Assembly: GCA_012934845.2 (NCBI GenBank)
Contig: WNNJ02001742.1
Span: 1 to 64,000 of the forward strand
DNA length: 64,000 nt
DNA from: Pomphorhynchus laevis
Taxonomy: Eukaryota; Acanthocephala; Palaeacanthocephala; Echinorhynchida; Pomphorhynchidae
Reading direction: 5' to 3'
The notes under the pieces are model-generated. The model was not told the origin of the DNA and did not search any database. It saw only the letters and a list, made by a program, of their open reading frames with translations. The stretch's first letter is position 1. The number at the start of each line of letters is the position of its first letter. A program made the translations under genes and the position numbers. Positions 48,061 through 58,254 of the stretch are shown here, one piece after another.

Positions 48061-48383
48061 TAAACTTTGTTTTCCCGGTAATATGAATTATTAATTCTTA
48101 AAAAAGGGAGAAGTTTGCATCCCAAGGTGTTTACACTTTAAAATGTAAACTGCTTCACGTGATCACGTTTAAGAGACCAGATAATGGCCAATAGCTAGGT
48201 CGCGTAGCGCGTGGAGTGAAGGTGATAGATCTTTATAGATCTTGTTCCAGCCTGCAACCGCCTTAAGCAGGGCAGCCCCCTGTCAGATGCTGCTGGATGG
48301 CCCGTTGTAAGTTTAGTCTGAGTCAACTAAACTAGGTGGCGACACCGAAAAAGCAACTTTAAAAATCATGACTTAAAAGTTAC

Positions 48384-48863
48384 ATGTACTCAACAATATT
48401 GGAAAAATACGTAAGTACTAATGATTTCAATTTTAGATCTTTTAAATGTAACAGAAAAAATTGTATAGTTTGTGATGTTATAAATAATAATTGTATCGTA
48501 AGTAATACGACAAACAAATGTTTTTCGTTAAATATTAATAATAATTGTATCTGCAATACCGCAGGTGTAGTGTATCTAATACAATGCACATGTGGATTGT
48601 AATATATAGGAACAACATATCAAATGTTAAAAACTAGGTTTAGGCAACACATATATAATATACAGCATAATAGTCAAACTATATTTCATAAACATATGAG
48701 ATTAATAGGACATGATATTAAAAACTGTAAATTATTTATTTTAGAAAATATTATCGAAGAAAACATTTCAATATTAAATCAAAAACTATTAGAAAAAGAA
48801 GATTTTTGGATTAAAACGCTGAATTCCATGTACCCATTAGGATTGAATGACGTGGTACAATGA
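48384..48863 (+). pseudogene. Naiad GIY-YIG endonuclease domain
   Basis: Reads CNRKNCIVC (zinc-binding cluster), then GVVYLIQCTCGL, TAA, YIGTTYQMLKTRFRQH. The GIY/YIG halves are GVVY and YIG; the catalytic Arg is in TRFRQH, the His cluster is HIYNIQHNSQTIFHKHM, and the metal-binding Glu is in EKEDFW. The TAA at 48600-48602 is at a position expected to be Gln (CAA) and separates the two halves. TGA at 48861-48863 follows LNDVVQ and the frame continues open beyond it. Confidence 0.85.
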
Positions 48864-49652
48864 ATCGGCAGAAGTAGTATAATACATAATAAACAACTAT
48901 ATTATAATAATCCGGTTAAACGCAAACCAAGAAGTCATGGTGATAAAAGGAATTGGAAAAATAGAGTTAAAAATATTAAAAAAGATATGTATATAAATGA
49001 ACAATTAGAAATATTTAAACAACTTTTAAGTGATAATAAGCTAAAAGATCATTATGTAAATATAAGAAGTTTTTCTAAAGATATCATATGTTCAATAAAT
49101 CAAAAATTAATTAGCGACTATGATAGGCTAAGTTGTATAATAGACAGTTATTGTAATACAAAATACCATAATCGTACAATAAATGTAAATAATATCAATA
49201 GAAAATATACATTAACCATAAACTTCATTAATAAATGTATAGACAACATAAATATAGCCGGACTTTTAAATAATTCTAAAAGTAAAGAAATAACAGGGTC
49301 AGATTTAAGTAAATATATTCCTAAAATAAGGTATAAACTCCTACCACCATTAGGACGAAAAATTTGTAATTATAATAAAGAATTAAAATCAATATGTAAC
49401 GATAATATTAGAAACATAATGGAAACAGAATGCAATTGTAAAAGTCTTAGTTTTGATAAAATAAATGAACATATATGTACCCATAATCTAGAATTAATTG
49501 AAAATTGTGAATTAAGAAAGCTGCTATCGAAAGGGTATAAATATAGATTAAATAACAACAACGACAAAAATAAAATTTACAGTTCGTTATATAATAACTT
49601 AAATGATTACTTTAGTAAGCTGATTAATAGTGATGCTCGAATATATCTAAGA
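48864..49652 (+). pseudogene. Naiad linker region with CxC motif
   Basis: Open in the same frame as the endonuclease, rich in Lys and Asn (RNWKNRVKNIKKDMYINEQL..). Contains ETECNCKSLSF, the Cys-x-Cys motif characteristic of PLEs with an N-terminal endonuclease, and LLPPLGRKICNYNKELKS. A frame change occurs at about 49650 (RIYLR, then KIWKDYIFDKI in the next frame). Confidence 0.75.
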
Positions 49653-50390
49653 TAAAAATTTGGAAAGATTATATATTTGATAAAATTAAAAATAAAATGA
49701 AAATAACAAACAATTATAAAAGGAAAGATAAAATTAATAAAGATATGTATAAAGAACTTACTAAATTAAAGGAATAACTATATAATAACAACTATTGATA
49801 AAGCTAGTAATAACTTTGTCTTCATATGCAAAAAGCTTTATTATGATATACTAATGAAAGAGGTTAATTCTAATGATTTAAATGTAAATCCAGCATATGA
49901 ACGTAGTGAGTTGAGTTTAGAAACAATTATTACAAGTCACTGTTCTATAATGGATAAAAAGGGTATAAAGGTTGAATTAGATAATAAAACTATACCTATA
50001 TTATATTGGAATCCAAAATTACATAAAAATCCAATAAAACCTATGTTCATATGTAGTGCGTTTAAATGAACATTAAAACCACTTTCTGTTTATATGAATA
50101 AAATACTTAAAGTAATTAAAGCACATTTTAAAAAATATTGAAAGGTAATCGAAATTAATACTGGTATAAAAAACTATTTCAGTATTAATTCTACAAAAGA
50201 ATTTTTAGAACAGACAAAAGGAATAAATTTTCAAAATATAAATACATACGATTTTAGTACGCTTTATACAAATCTAGATTTAGTAGATATTAAAGAAGCG
50301 TTAGTAAAATTAATTAACCTTATATTCGGAAAAAGATATACATATATATGATATAAATTTATAACGCCTATCTAACAAAAATTAAACCAT
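49653..50390 (+). pseudogene. Naiad RT, fingers to motif A
   Basis: After two frame changes, the segment reads IDKASNNFVFICKKLYYD, ILYWNPKLHKNPIKP (RT motif 1 region), SAFK-TGA-TLKPLSVYMNKI, KKY-TGA-KVIEINTGIKNYFS, and [19 protein letters not shown] (motif A with catalytic Asp). The TGA codons at 50067, about 50139 and 50349 fall at positions that are Cys in related elements as I recall them (CxTKPLS, YCxxIY.xTGI) or in copy C (YICYNNY). Confidence 0.8.
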
Positions 50391-50407
50391 CAAATAAATA
50401 TAAATAT

Positions 50408-51095
50408 ATGGATAAAATTGAATTAATAGAATCCTTAAATATTTTGATAAATCAAAATTATTTAAAAGTAGGGACATCTATATTTAGACAAGTAAAAGGT
50501 GTTCCAATGGGTGGTAATAGTAGCCCAATTATAGCTGACTTGTTTTTAAGCTTTATAGAATATGAATTTGTTCATAACTGTGTAAAAACTAAATCTAAAC
50601 AATATAAATATATGAAATATATGTTTCGATACATTGATGATATATGTGTATTTAATTCTAATAATTTTTATTCAATTAGTGAGCACATTTATCCAGAAAG
50701 CCTTATTCTTAACAAAACCAATATTAATGATAAAGAAGGTGTATATCAAGATATGAACATTAAATTAACATTAACTTAAACTACTATTAATTTATATCGT
50801 AAAGATGACATATTTAAATTTACAAGAAACATAGTTTTTGCATGAGCATTCATGCATACCATATAATATAAAATATAATACATTAAATAATGAAATTTTA
50901 AGAATTGCAACAATATGTAATGATATTGGCTTTCTTCAAAATCATTTAAATAATTTAATAGATACATATTTTAAACTAGGTTACTATAAAAATAACATCA
51001 AGCAGAAAATAGTAAAATATATAAATCAACACAATAATATAAAGAATAAATTTAAACTCTTAAGTGGCAAATTTTTATGGATGGATAATAAATAA
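50408..51095 (+). pseudogene. Naiad RT, palm to C-terminus
   Basis: 50408-50779 reads [20 protein letters not shown] (motif B) and [14 protein letters not shown] (motif C, Asp pair). A TAA at 50777-50779 (also in copy B, Lys in copies C and D) and an extra T near 50833 break the frame. 50838-51095 continues to [13 protein letters not shown] and the terminal TAA. Confidence 0.88.
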
Positions 51096-51138
51096 TATAC
51101 TTTGCATTAGAATAAGATACTAGATAGTTATTTCAGAG

Positions 51139-51240
51139 GAAATACATCATTAGCATGTATTTGGCCCCGCTGCTATGTTGGGTAGAGGAGTTAGGGGCCG
51201 AAACCTGATAGCATAGCAGTTCCTCCTGATGACCTCTAAT
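51139..51240 (+). promoter_or_regulatory. Structured Naiad 3' element: hairpin followed by pseudoknot
   Basis: AAATACAT/ATGTATTT (51140-51147 and 51155-51162) form a hairpin. Next, GGCCCC (51163-51168) pairs with GGGGCC (51194-51199) and CTGCTATG (51170-51177) pairs with CATAGCAG (51212-51219). The two pairings interlock, so together they would form an H-type pseudoknot. GAAA and CTGATGA, parts of a hammerhead core, lie at 51200 and 51226, but the core is not canonical. The block recurs in copies B, C, D, E and F. Confidence 0.6.
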
Positions 51241-51484
51241 TCTTATTCTGATACAACGTCTGTTATTTATTAGTCAATTCATAAAAATGACGTTTATTTT
51301 AAATTTTATTTTTTATTTTTTATTTTTATTTTTATTTTTTAACTTGATTTAAATTATAGAAAATCTAAAAACAATTATTAATTTTATTATTTAATTGTTA
51401 AAATTTTGATTTAGCATTATTGTTTTGTTTATTTTATAATTATATAACAATACGTAGACTCAGTTAGCTGATTTAATTCTCAAA

Positions 51485-52240
51485 CTAAACTAGTTTGAGA
51501 ATAGCAAGTTATTGCAAACATTAGTAGTTTTTAAATTGAAGGCTGCACCTTCCTTTAATAACGATTATTTAATTATATTTGCAAAATGTGAAATGAAGTA
51601 CTTCATCCAATATAAATTAAATACAGCAGACGAGTTGAAAGACAATCAATCATATATTTTATGTAAATTTACGGATGATTGTCAGCTAGCATTTAAATGA
51701 CCTAAACGTAAAATGTAAGTGTATTGTATCATTGTCTAATGAAGTCAAAGAGTACTAAAATATAGCACAATGCCGTTGGCTTAAATATAGGATTGAAGCA
51801 AAAGTAAAAAATAAAAACATTCAAATTTCAATTGTAACAAAGATCGCATAAGTTTATTGATTTTAAATTAGGAAAGAAACTATATATGACAAGTTTGAAA
51901 TTGCAAGTAATTGCAAATATAGGTAGGTTTTCAAATTGAAAATTTGCCCATCCCTTACCAACGATTAGTCAATTTGAAATCGGAAATGATTTCAATTAAA
52001 TTTTTAAATTCACAAACGAAAAGTATTTCATTCAGTTAAATTGCCAATAAAAGTAGACGTGTCGAATGATCGTCAGCCGACATAAAAAGAACCGAAATGT
52101 TAAATGTTGGTATTGGATCAGTAGTAGCTAATGAGGTCCACCAATGCTGAAATGTTACGTACTACTGTTGGCCTATAAATATAATTGAATTAAAATACAG
52201 AATAAAAATAGCTACTATAATTTCAATTGCAACAATGACT
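51485..52240 (+). repeat. Two diverged tandem repeat units, about 340-400 bp
   Basis: GCAAGTTATTGCAAACATTAGTAG.. (from about 51503) and GCAAGTAATTGCAAATATAGGTAG.. (from about 51903) start similar units that share CTTTAATAACGATTA/CTTACCAACGATTAG, GATTGTCAGCTAGC/GATCGTCAGCCGAC and TTCAATTGTAACAA/TTCAATTGCAACAA. The first unit is interrupted on its left by the Naiad tandem. The second runs into the right arm of the large inverted repeat. Confidence 0.75.
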
Positions 52241-54626
52241 GCACAGGTATATTAACTTAAAATGTTGATTAATTATTCAAAATTAAAGAGTAAATAAATT
52301 TTTAAAATCAAGTTAAACGTCTTTGAAATAAAATCGACTTGTTCCCCATTTGAGGTAATTACTTTAAGATAATCTCATAAATATTATTATTAAAAATAAT
52401 TTAATCAAAAAAATTTTTTAATGACAAAAAAATTATTTGAAGTATTTCAAAATGCCGCTTATGTACATTTTAGTTTGAAGACTTTTATTTTCGAGCATGA
52501 TAACATCTTAATTTATGATAAATAAACGGCCATGCTAAATACCGACATGTATGGAAGTCTTAGTTGTTACAATAAGCTAAAAATATGCTAAACATATAGA
52601 CTGTAGAATATATTGACAAGTGAACATGATTTTTGTGTACTTTTATATATTTAATATATATTATCTTTATTTGATATACTTATTTATATTCATAAACAAG
52701 ATGTGTATGAACAGTGGCATACTTGATTTTTGAAAACACAAAATGTAAACATAATTAGCAGTCTAAATACAACAAAATTAAATAATAATATGGGTTTATT
52801 TACTAACAATACAACAATACAAGTTTGGTGATTATAAACTTTTTAGTTGAAAAATCTATGCATCTTAAATTGCATCTTGTGTAAAAAATATTCGATAGTA
52901 CTGAAAGAGTGTAATTTGATAAATTATTTTAATTTATCATTTATATTTTGCAAATTGTGAACTTATCACTACGGCATTCGTTTACGTCTACGTAATCAAT
53001 GAATATTAAGATACAATTAAAACTTAATTATATTCACTGGATATTTATTTATTACATTTGCAAAACAAGTAGATAAAACTCAAACAAATAATTACGAAAT
53101 ATGTTGAATTATATGCATCCATAACTCAAATAATTGATTTAAAGGCACTAATGTCGGTTCCCTAATGTGCGATATGACATTTGAAGCATGATGAAATTAC
53201 GCTGACGAAGCAAAATTACATTTAATGCACATTACGTTTATTACACTTTAGTAAAATCTGTGAATGCTTATCATGAATCAAAGCTATTTAAGTAGCTCTT
53301 ACCTACCGAATATGTAAAAACATTGATAATAAAAGATATTTAAACACATGATTGCAGTAAAGCGCTAATAACAGACTATGATGTGAACATCTCTAATTTT
53401 CTTAACAGTTAGCAAAGCAGAATTGGTTTTTAAAAGTTTGCAGTCGTATCGGATTAATTGTTTTTATGCAACTCAATTATGAATTGGAATTATTTGCATC
53501 TTAATAATTGCACGGAAGAATCCAAGTAATACTACGACACGTTTTATGTTTTTAGAAAATTACAGCTTTGAATAATCAAATAGACTTTAATACATCCTGT
53601 TATGTATACATTAACGGAAGTGTTTGCACATTAAACAGAACATGAAATAATCCAATTTATGTCGTTTCTTAAACGTTAATGACGTTATTTTAAAGCATTT
53701 ATGAGTAATTAACAAACGAGTAATAAATTAAATTATTTTTTATACCTACGTCAGTTCTGAAAACATGTGTTACATAACCATCAATTTGATTACACAAATT
53801 TGCCTTACAATAATGTTATATTACCTAACATTACATTCCGTGGTCGAAAATACTTTTGATCATAGAGATAAGAATAATGAGATGCCCACTCTGTGTCCCT
53901 ATTTTGACTAAATAATAGTTTTAGTATAAACCTAATTAAACTAAGTTTTATCTTGTGTTACATTTTATTTTAAAGATAATTTCGTTGGTATCGATCCTGA
54001 TCAAAATTTACAAATGATTTTACTAGTCTTTTTGTACTTTACGAGGGCACTGTTTAATCTATAGGATTAAACAGCTAAATTTGGATAATGTATGCCGAAA
54101 GCGTACTTACTGTAAAAATTATTACTAAAATCATATTGAATCAAAACTCAAAACTGAATCAAAATAATCATTTAATTAATTGATTCATATGTAGGATAAT
54201 TTTAACTGCGATTGGTCACTGCTTGTAATGACAAATATTAAGTAATTTCAATTAGTATATGTAATTGAAATTATTATAATTTGAACTTATTACCTATAAG
54301 TAATTTCAATTACTTATAGGTAATTTGCAAACGTAATTTATTACATGAATGATTTTGTTTTCCTTTGCTATCTTACTGAGTACAAGTTATATAAAAGTTA
54401 TATTGATAAGATGATTTAAACTTCAAAATTGATGTTTAAATGTACATTTTTTAAGAAACTAATTTCATGAGACTTACTTTCATATGTAGGATAATTTTAG
54501 ATGCGATTGGTCATTGCTTTCAACATCATGTGTGCTAAATGTAATTTATTTAATAAATATAGATAATTTATAAATATAAAATTGATTTTAGATTTAAATT
54601 TAGCATATAAATTTGTATTCATATTC
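52199..54626 (-). repeat. Right arm of the 2.4-kb inverted repeat
   Basis: Reverse complement of 39782-42205, ending at GTATTCATATT (54616-54626) with unrelated flanks. It starts inside the second tandem unit described at 51485-52240, so this arm looks like the original context and the left arm like an inverted duplicate. The GPCR gene starts 120 bp beyond. Confidence 0.93.
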
Positions 54627-54746
54627 ACTGAGTATATAATTAACTGTTAGCTGCTTTTAATTACTTAATTATTTATTAATTAAATAATTTAATTCTTATT
54701 TATTTAAATACTTATTTAGAAACTTCTTTTCTGGCGTAGAATAACA

Positions 54747-55922
54747 ATGACCTGGAATTATACTTGCTGTTATCTTAAAGCGGAAGATCCATTATGTTAT
54801 ACTTCATCCCAGTTGTATCCGTTATCAATACCGAAAATTACCACGCTATGCGATGGCGTTCACAGATATCAAAGAATCGTGCGTGGTACATTGCAATCTT
54901 CAACATGTGCAGTTATGACAATGGGTATAATACTACATATTCTCTGTATTTGGATATTTATCAGAGGATCATTTCGAAAAATCCCTAGCATCCGCTTTTT
55001 TATTCTTCTTTCACTTTGGAATATAGTATCTCTATCGACAAATCATTTAAGCTACGTTATCAAAGCCTTCAGACCTCAACTTTACACTTACAAGGCTTTC
55101 TGTGCAATGTTTGGAATTTTATTCATATACCCGAGACAGCTTTCGTCCTGTATTTTAGCATTAATATCAATTGAACACATGTTTATTATGAAATATCCCT
55201 TTCACAGGCTACTTATCGATAAGTATCGTACAACGGTGATGATTATTGTTATGTTATTTATAGCTTTACCTATACCTTTAGATATTATATTTTATGTTAC
55301 CGCTGCTGAGAACACGCTAAGTTATTGTCATATTAATATTGAACTAAAAAGTGGACATGCATATCAAGTATTCCGAAATGTATTCATTACTCTTACCTAC
55401 GCCCTAATTCCTTTCATTGCTAATCTACTATGTGATTTTGAAGTACTTCGAATGATAAGAAATAAAATGAAGAAATCTACACAGTCTGATACAGAAACAG
55501 ATTTTAATAAGAGAGGCAGTAGTAATATTTTCAAATCATCCCTGAATCAAAGAACCCGAATGAAACTACTGATGTCAGTTGCCTTTCTTGTGTTGCTAAT
55601 GCCGTACTACTCTCATTGGTTTGTTACACTTTTATTTGATTACCCAAAGTACTGCAAACATTTGAACAATCTGTACGAAGATGTACAACTCTGTATGGGT
55701 AGTCGACGTCCACTCTTCGTGGCCTGGGAAAGAATTCTTAGAGATATCAATCATTCTATACATTTCTTCATCTACATTGTCACCAGTCAGGCGTTCAGAC
55801 ACGATGCGAAGTATTTCTATTGGCAATGTCCGATCGGCTTTCTAAGGCATGGATGTAAGTCTGGATGGGAAAATAAAGATAACGTAGTGAGGCCCATGAC
55901 ATTATTGGATGATGATACTTAG
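54747..55922 (+). CDS. Rhodopsin-family (class A) G-protein-coupled receptor, intronless
   Basis: A 391-residue plasma-membrane receptor. Seven hydrophobic segments: about 54-73, 83-104, 117-140, 163-184, 208-230, 273-295 and 323-347. Asn4 is in a glycosylation sequon. Cys119 and Cys194 can form the TM3-loop 2 disulfide. TM6 has Pro286 (LVLLMPYYSH) and TM7 has NHSIHFFIY (335-343), a form seen in peptide (FMRFamide-like) receptors in place of NPxxY. The DRY motif is replaced by SIEH (141-144), so the usual Arg is His, which may alter G-protein coupling. TM1 lacks the common GN pair. No introns in the ORF; start context AACAATGACC. An AATAAA lies near 56284. The ligand cannot be deduced. Confidence 0.85.
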   Translation: MTWNYTCCYLKAEDPLCYTSSQLYPLSIPKITTLCDGVHRYQRIVRGTLQSSTCAVMTMGIILHILCIWIFIRGSFRKIPSIRFFILLSLWNIVSLSTNHLSYVIKAFRPQLYTYKAFCAMFGILFIYPRQLSSCILALISIEHMFIMKYPFHRLLIDKYRTTVMIIVMLFIALPIPLDIIFYVTAAENTLSYCHINIELKSGHAYQVFRNVFITLTYALIPFIANLLCDFEVLRMIRNKMKKSTQSDTETDFNKRGSSNIFKSSLNQRTRMKLLMSVAFLVLLMPYYSHWFVTLLFDYPKYCKHLNNLYEDVQLCMGSRRPLFVAWERILRDINHSIHFFIYIVTSQAFRHDAKYFYWQCPIGFLRHGCKSGWENKDNVVRPMTLLDDDT

Positions 55923-56340
55923 ATACATGTTGGATTTGAGATACAAGCCAAATTAGCTATTTTCTGTTCTTGGATTTTATCTAAATTTTTATATTTTATG
56001 TAAATGACAAATGCAGAAAATAATATAATCAATGTAATTATAGAAGCGACATACAACACTTATTGTTCACGTTATTTGTATAAAATTTAAATTGATGTTT
56101 TTTAAATTTTTTAAATTTAGACAAATGGTTTTGCAACTTATTGAGCTCTATTGAGCTGAATCGGTAGATTAATTGAGAAAAACATCGTTAAATTTTAAAT
56201 ATAAATCAGATATTTATACAAATTCAATCTCAGACTGCTATGATCTCAAAGTTGGACTATTTTAATTAAAACATAATATTTACAATAAATCAAATTAAAA
56301 ATAAATTTAATAAAAGTTTAATATAAATAAACATTTAAAA
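55923..56340. other. GPCR 3' UTR and AT-rich spacer
   Basis: No ORF. AATAAA at about 56284 is a possible polyadenylation signal. Confidence 0.4.
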
Positions 56341-56760
56341 TTAATATTTTAGCATGTTTATGAATGGATAATAAATAATATACTTTGTATTATAATAAGA
56401 TACACCAGATTATCAAATTTCACAAGAGGAAATACGTCTTTAGCGTGTATTTGTCCCCGCTGCTATGTTGGGTCGAGGAATAGGGTCGAAACCTGATTAC
56501 GTAGCAGTTCATCCTGATAACCTTTAATCCTTATTCTTATGCATCGTCTGTTATTTATTAGTCAATTCATAACAATTGACTTTTATTTAAATCGTTATAT
56601 AAATATGCATTACATAAAATCTTACTAAATTATTTATTATTCATAATTATTTTTTATTTATACATAGTATAAAATACGTAAACTCAATTATCTGATCTGA
56701 TTTGTTCTACCGACAAGTTATTATTGACCTGTGAACTTTGCTTTCCCTGTAATATCACGT
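56340..56760 (+). mobile_element. Naiad PLE copy F: 3' region
   Basis: Begins at the last coding bases (ATGAATGGATAATAAATAAT) and carries the conserved 3' block in diverged form: AAATACGTCTTTAGCGTGTA, CTGCTATG paired with CGTAGCAG (a wobble-compensated stem), then ATACGTAAACTCAATTATCTG. The flank GTTCTACCGACAAGTTATTA matches the junction of copies B and A at 48030, so the element's 3' end or a shared upstream part extends that far. Confidence 0.8.
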
Positions 56761-56849
56761 CTGTCAGAAATACTAAAACTATGTATTATTGATTTGACAT
56801 TATTATTTCTGCTAATTTTCAAGCAAATTTGATGGGTTTTTTCTATTTA

Positions 56850-57000
56850 TTATAATGTTTGACTTTTATTTTAAAATTATGTTTTAAATTTTAAATTGAT
56901 ATAAATATAAATTGTATAAAATATTATATAATTATTTATCATTTATCTTTATTTTTAAAGATACGTAAACTCAGTTATCTTATCTGGTCGTTTGCAACAA
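56850..57000 (+). mobile_element. Naiad 3' terminal fragment (copy G)
   Basis: TTTGACTTTTATTTTAAAATT.. to GATACGTAAACTCAGTTATC. Only the last ~150 bp of the element are present. Confidence 0.6.
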
Positions 57001-57659
57001 ATCTTCTGTCTTCCTTTCTCTATTAGCCAGAAGGCAAATTATTGGAACCTAAATGCTGATAAACGTTTCGTGATTATTCAAAAATTTCAAAAATTTCAAA
57101 ATTTAAACTTTTATTCAAAAGTTGTCCAAACTGAGTTTTGTTTTCGTCAAATAAATTAATACCCACAACAGTTGGAAATCGCAAACTGTGATAAGGCGAT
57201 CACTTAATTAGCTGAATTATTTTATACCAACTTTTATTTGGAGATGGATATATAGAATACTCCAGAAAAAAATATAGTTTAATCGTAAATATTGTTCAAG
57301 CGTCTAACAATTTATTGTCCAATGATACGTTCGATGAGCTTTTAAATTATTCAGGGCGTTTAAACATCGATGTTTAAACAACCTGAACAATTTAAATTTA
57401 TTGTTTTACTTGGGATATTTTTAATAAATAGTATTTCTTATCAAACGTTCGTTATAATTTGATAAAATATATGTAGTTTTTCTTATGGTTGTATATTAAT
57501 GTATTTGAATTATCAATGTTTTTAATTAGTCAGATCAGCATATTAGTCTAAGTATTTTATAATAATAAAATTAAAATAATAAATAATTATATAACAGATA
57601 TAATTATAATTATAATTATATAATTATAGTTATTATAATTATATAAGATTATTTATAAC

Positions 57660-57920
57660 AGGTATTTAAAATATAAATCGATTTCTATGAATTGACTAAT
57701 ACACAATATACGATGTATAAGAATAAGGAATAGAGGCCAACAGGAGGGACTGCTATGTAATCAGGTTTCGGTTCCTATATATTATAACGATAGAACTTAT
57801 TTCAATAAAAAATCATTTTTATTTTGCTATTCCTGTTATGGAAGTTTGAAAGTTAAATGCATATAAGTTTGGTATATATTTCGCTACTTTATACATAGTA
57901 GTGGGGCCAATAACTTCCAT
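57660..57920 (-). mobile_element. Naiad 3' region (copy H), inverted and interrupted
   Basis: AATTGACTAAT..GAATAAGGAATAGAGG..CTGCTATGTAATCAGGTTTC matches the reverse complement of the 3' region. After about 105 bp of unrelated DNA, ACATAGTAGTGGGGCCAA (about 57887) matches the continuation (ACATAGCAGCGGGGCCAA), so something was inserted into the pseudoknot region. Confidence 0.6.
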
Positions 57921-58248
57921 CTAACATGGGGTTATGCGCGTACCTGAAAATGTTTACAAAAATTACGGTCTTTATGAATGACTACTTTAATTCTGTCGGA
58001 TTTTATAGTTTCTGGTGATTTAACCAGAATAATAACAATTGCGTTATTAACACTTATGAATCTCGCTAAGCAATCTTTAGAGATTAACGCAAAAAATATT
58101 TTTACAAACCTTTAATAATTTCTGGCTTATCTTGCAAAAACTTGGCATTTAGTGTCATAATTGATATGCATTTTGAAAACGTTTGTTTATCCATTTAACT
58201 TCCAAACTTCCATAACCGGAATAGCAAAATAAAAATGTTTTTTTTAAT
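57804..58248. repeat. 56-bp inverted repeat around a 330-bp loop
   Basis: Arms 57804-57859 and 58192-58248 are reverse complements with few mismatches (TTTTTATTTTGCTATTCC, GTTATGGAAGTTTG, AAGTTAAATG). The left arm is inside the piece that interrupts Naiad copy H. A non-autonomous DNA transposon with terminal inverted repeats is possible, but there is no clear target-site duplication. Confidence 0.65.
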
Positions 58249-58254
58249 CGAAAT

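Larger units (their letters stand above)
48060..51485 (+). mobile_element. Naiad PLE copy A: near full-length, N-terminal GIY-YIG endonuclease plus RT
   Basis: Order of parts: a GC-richer 5' UTR (about 48170-48360), a GIY-YIG endonuclease (from 48384), a linker with a CxC motif (ECNCKSLSF, about 49430), RT (49800-51095), and the conserved 3' region to TACGTAGACTCAGTTAGCTG (51452-51471). An N-terminal GIY-YIG and a CxC linker define the Naiad group, as opposed to canonical PLEs with a C-terminal endonuclease. The copy is broken: TAA codons at 48600, about 49777 and 50777, four in-frame TGA codons, and frameshifts near 49650, 49797, 50355 and 50833. Copy B supplies the upstream tandem partner. 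Confidence 0.88.

Noticed and set aside
48170-48310. GC-rich 5' region of Naiad copy A considered as a tRNA or SINE head
   Set aside because: No cloverleaf and no convincing B box; better explained as the element's 5' UTR.
51104-51480. SECIS element in the Naiad 3' UTR
   Set aside because: I looked for the ATGA...AA...GA core by eye; the candidate pairs (for example ATGACC with TGAT) are spaced too closely, so I do not claim one.
39782-54626. Polinton/Maverick-type element, because of long inverted repeats and size
   Set aside because: No DNA polymerase B, integrase, ATPase or capsid-like ORF between the arms.
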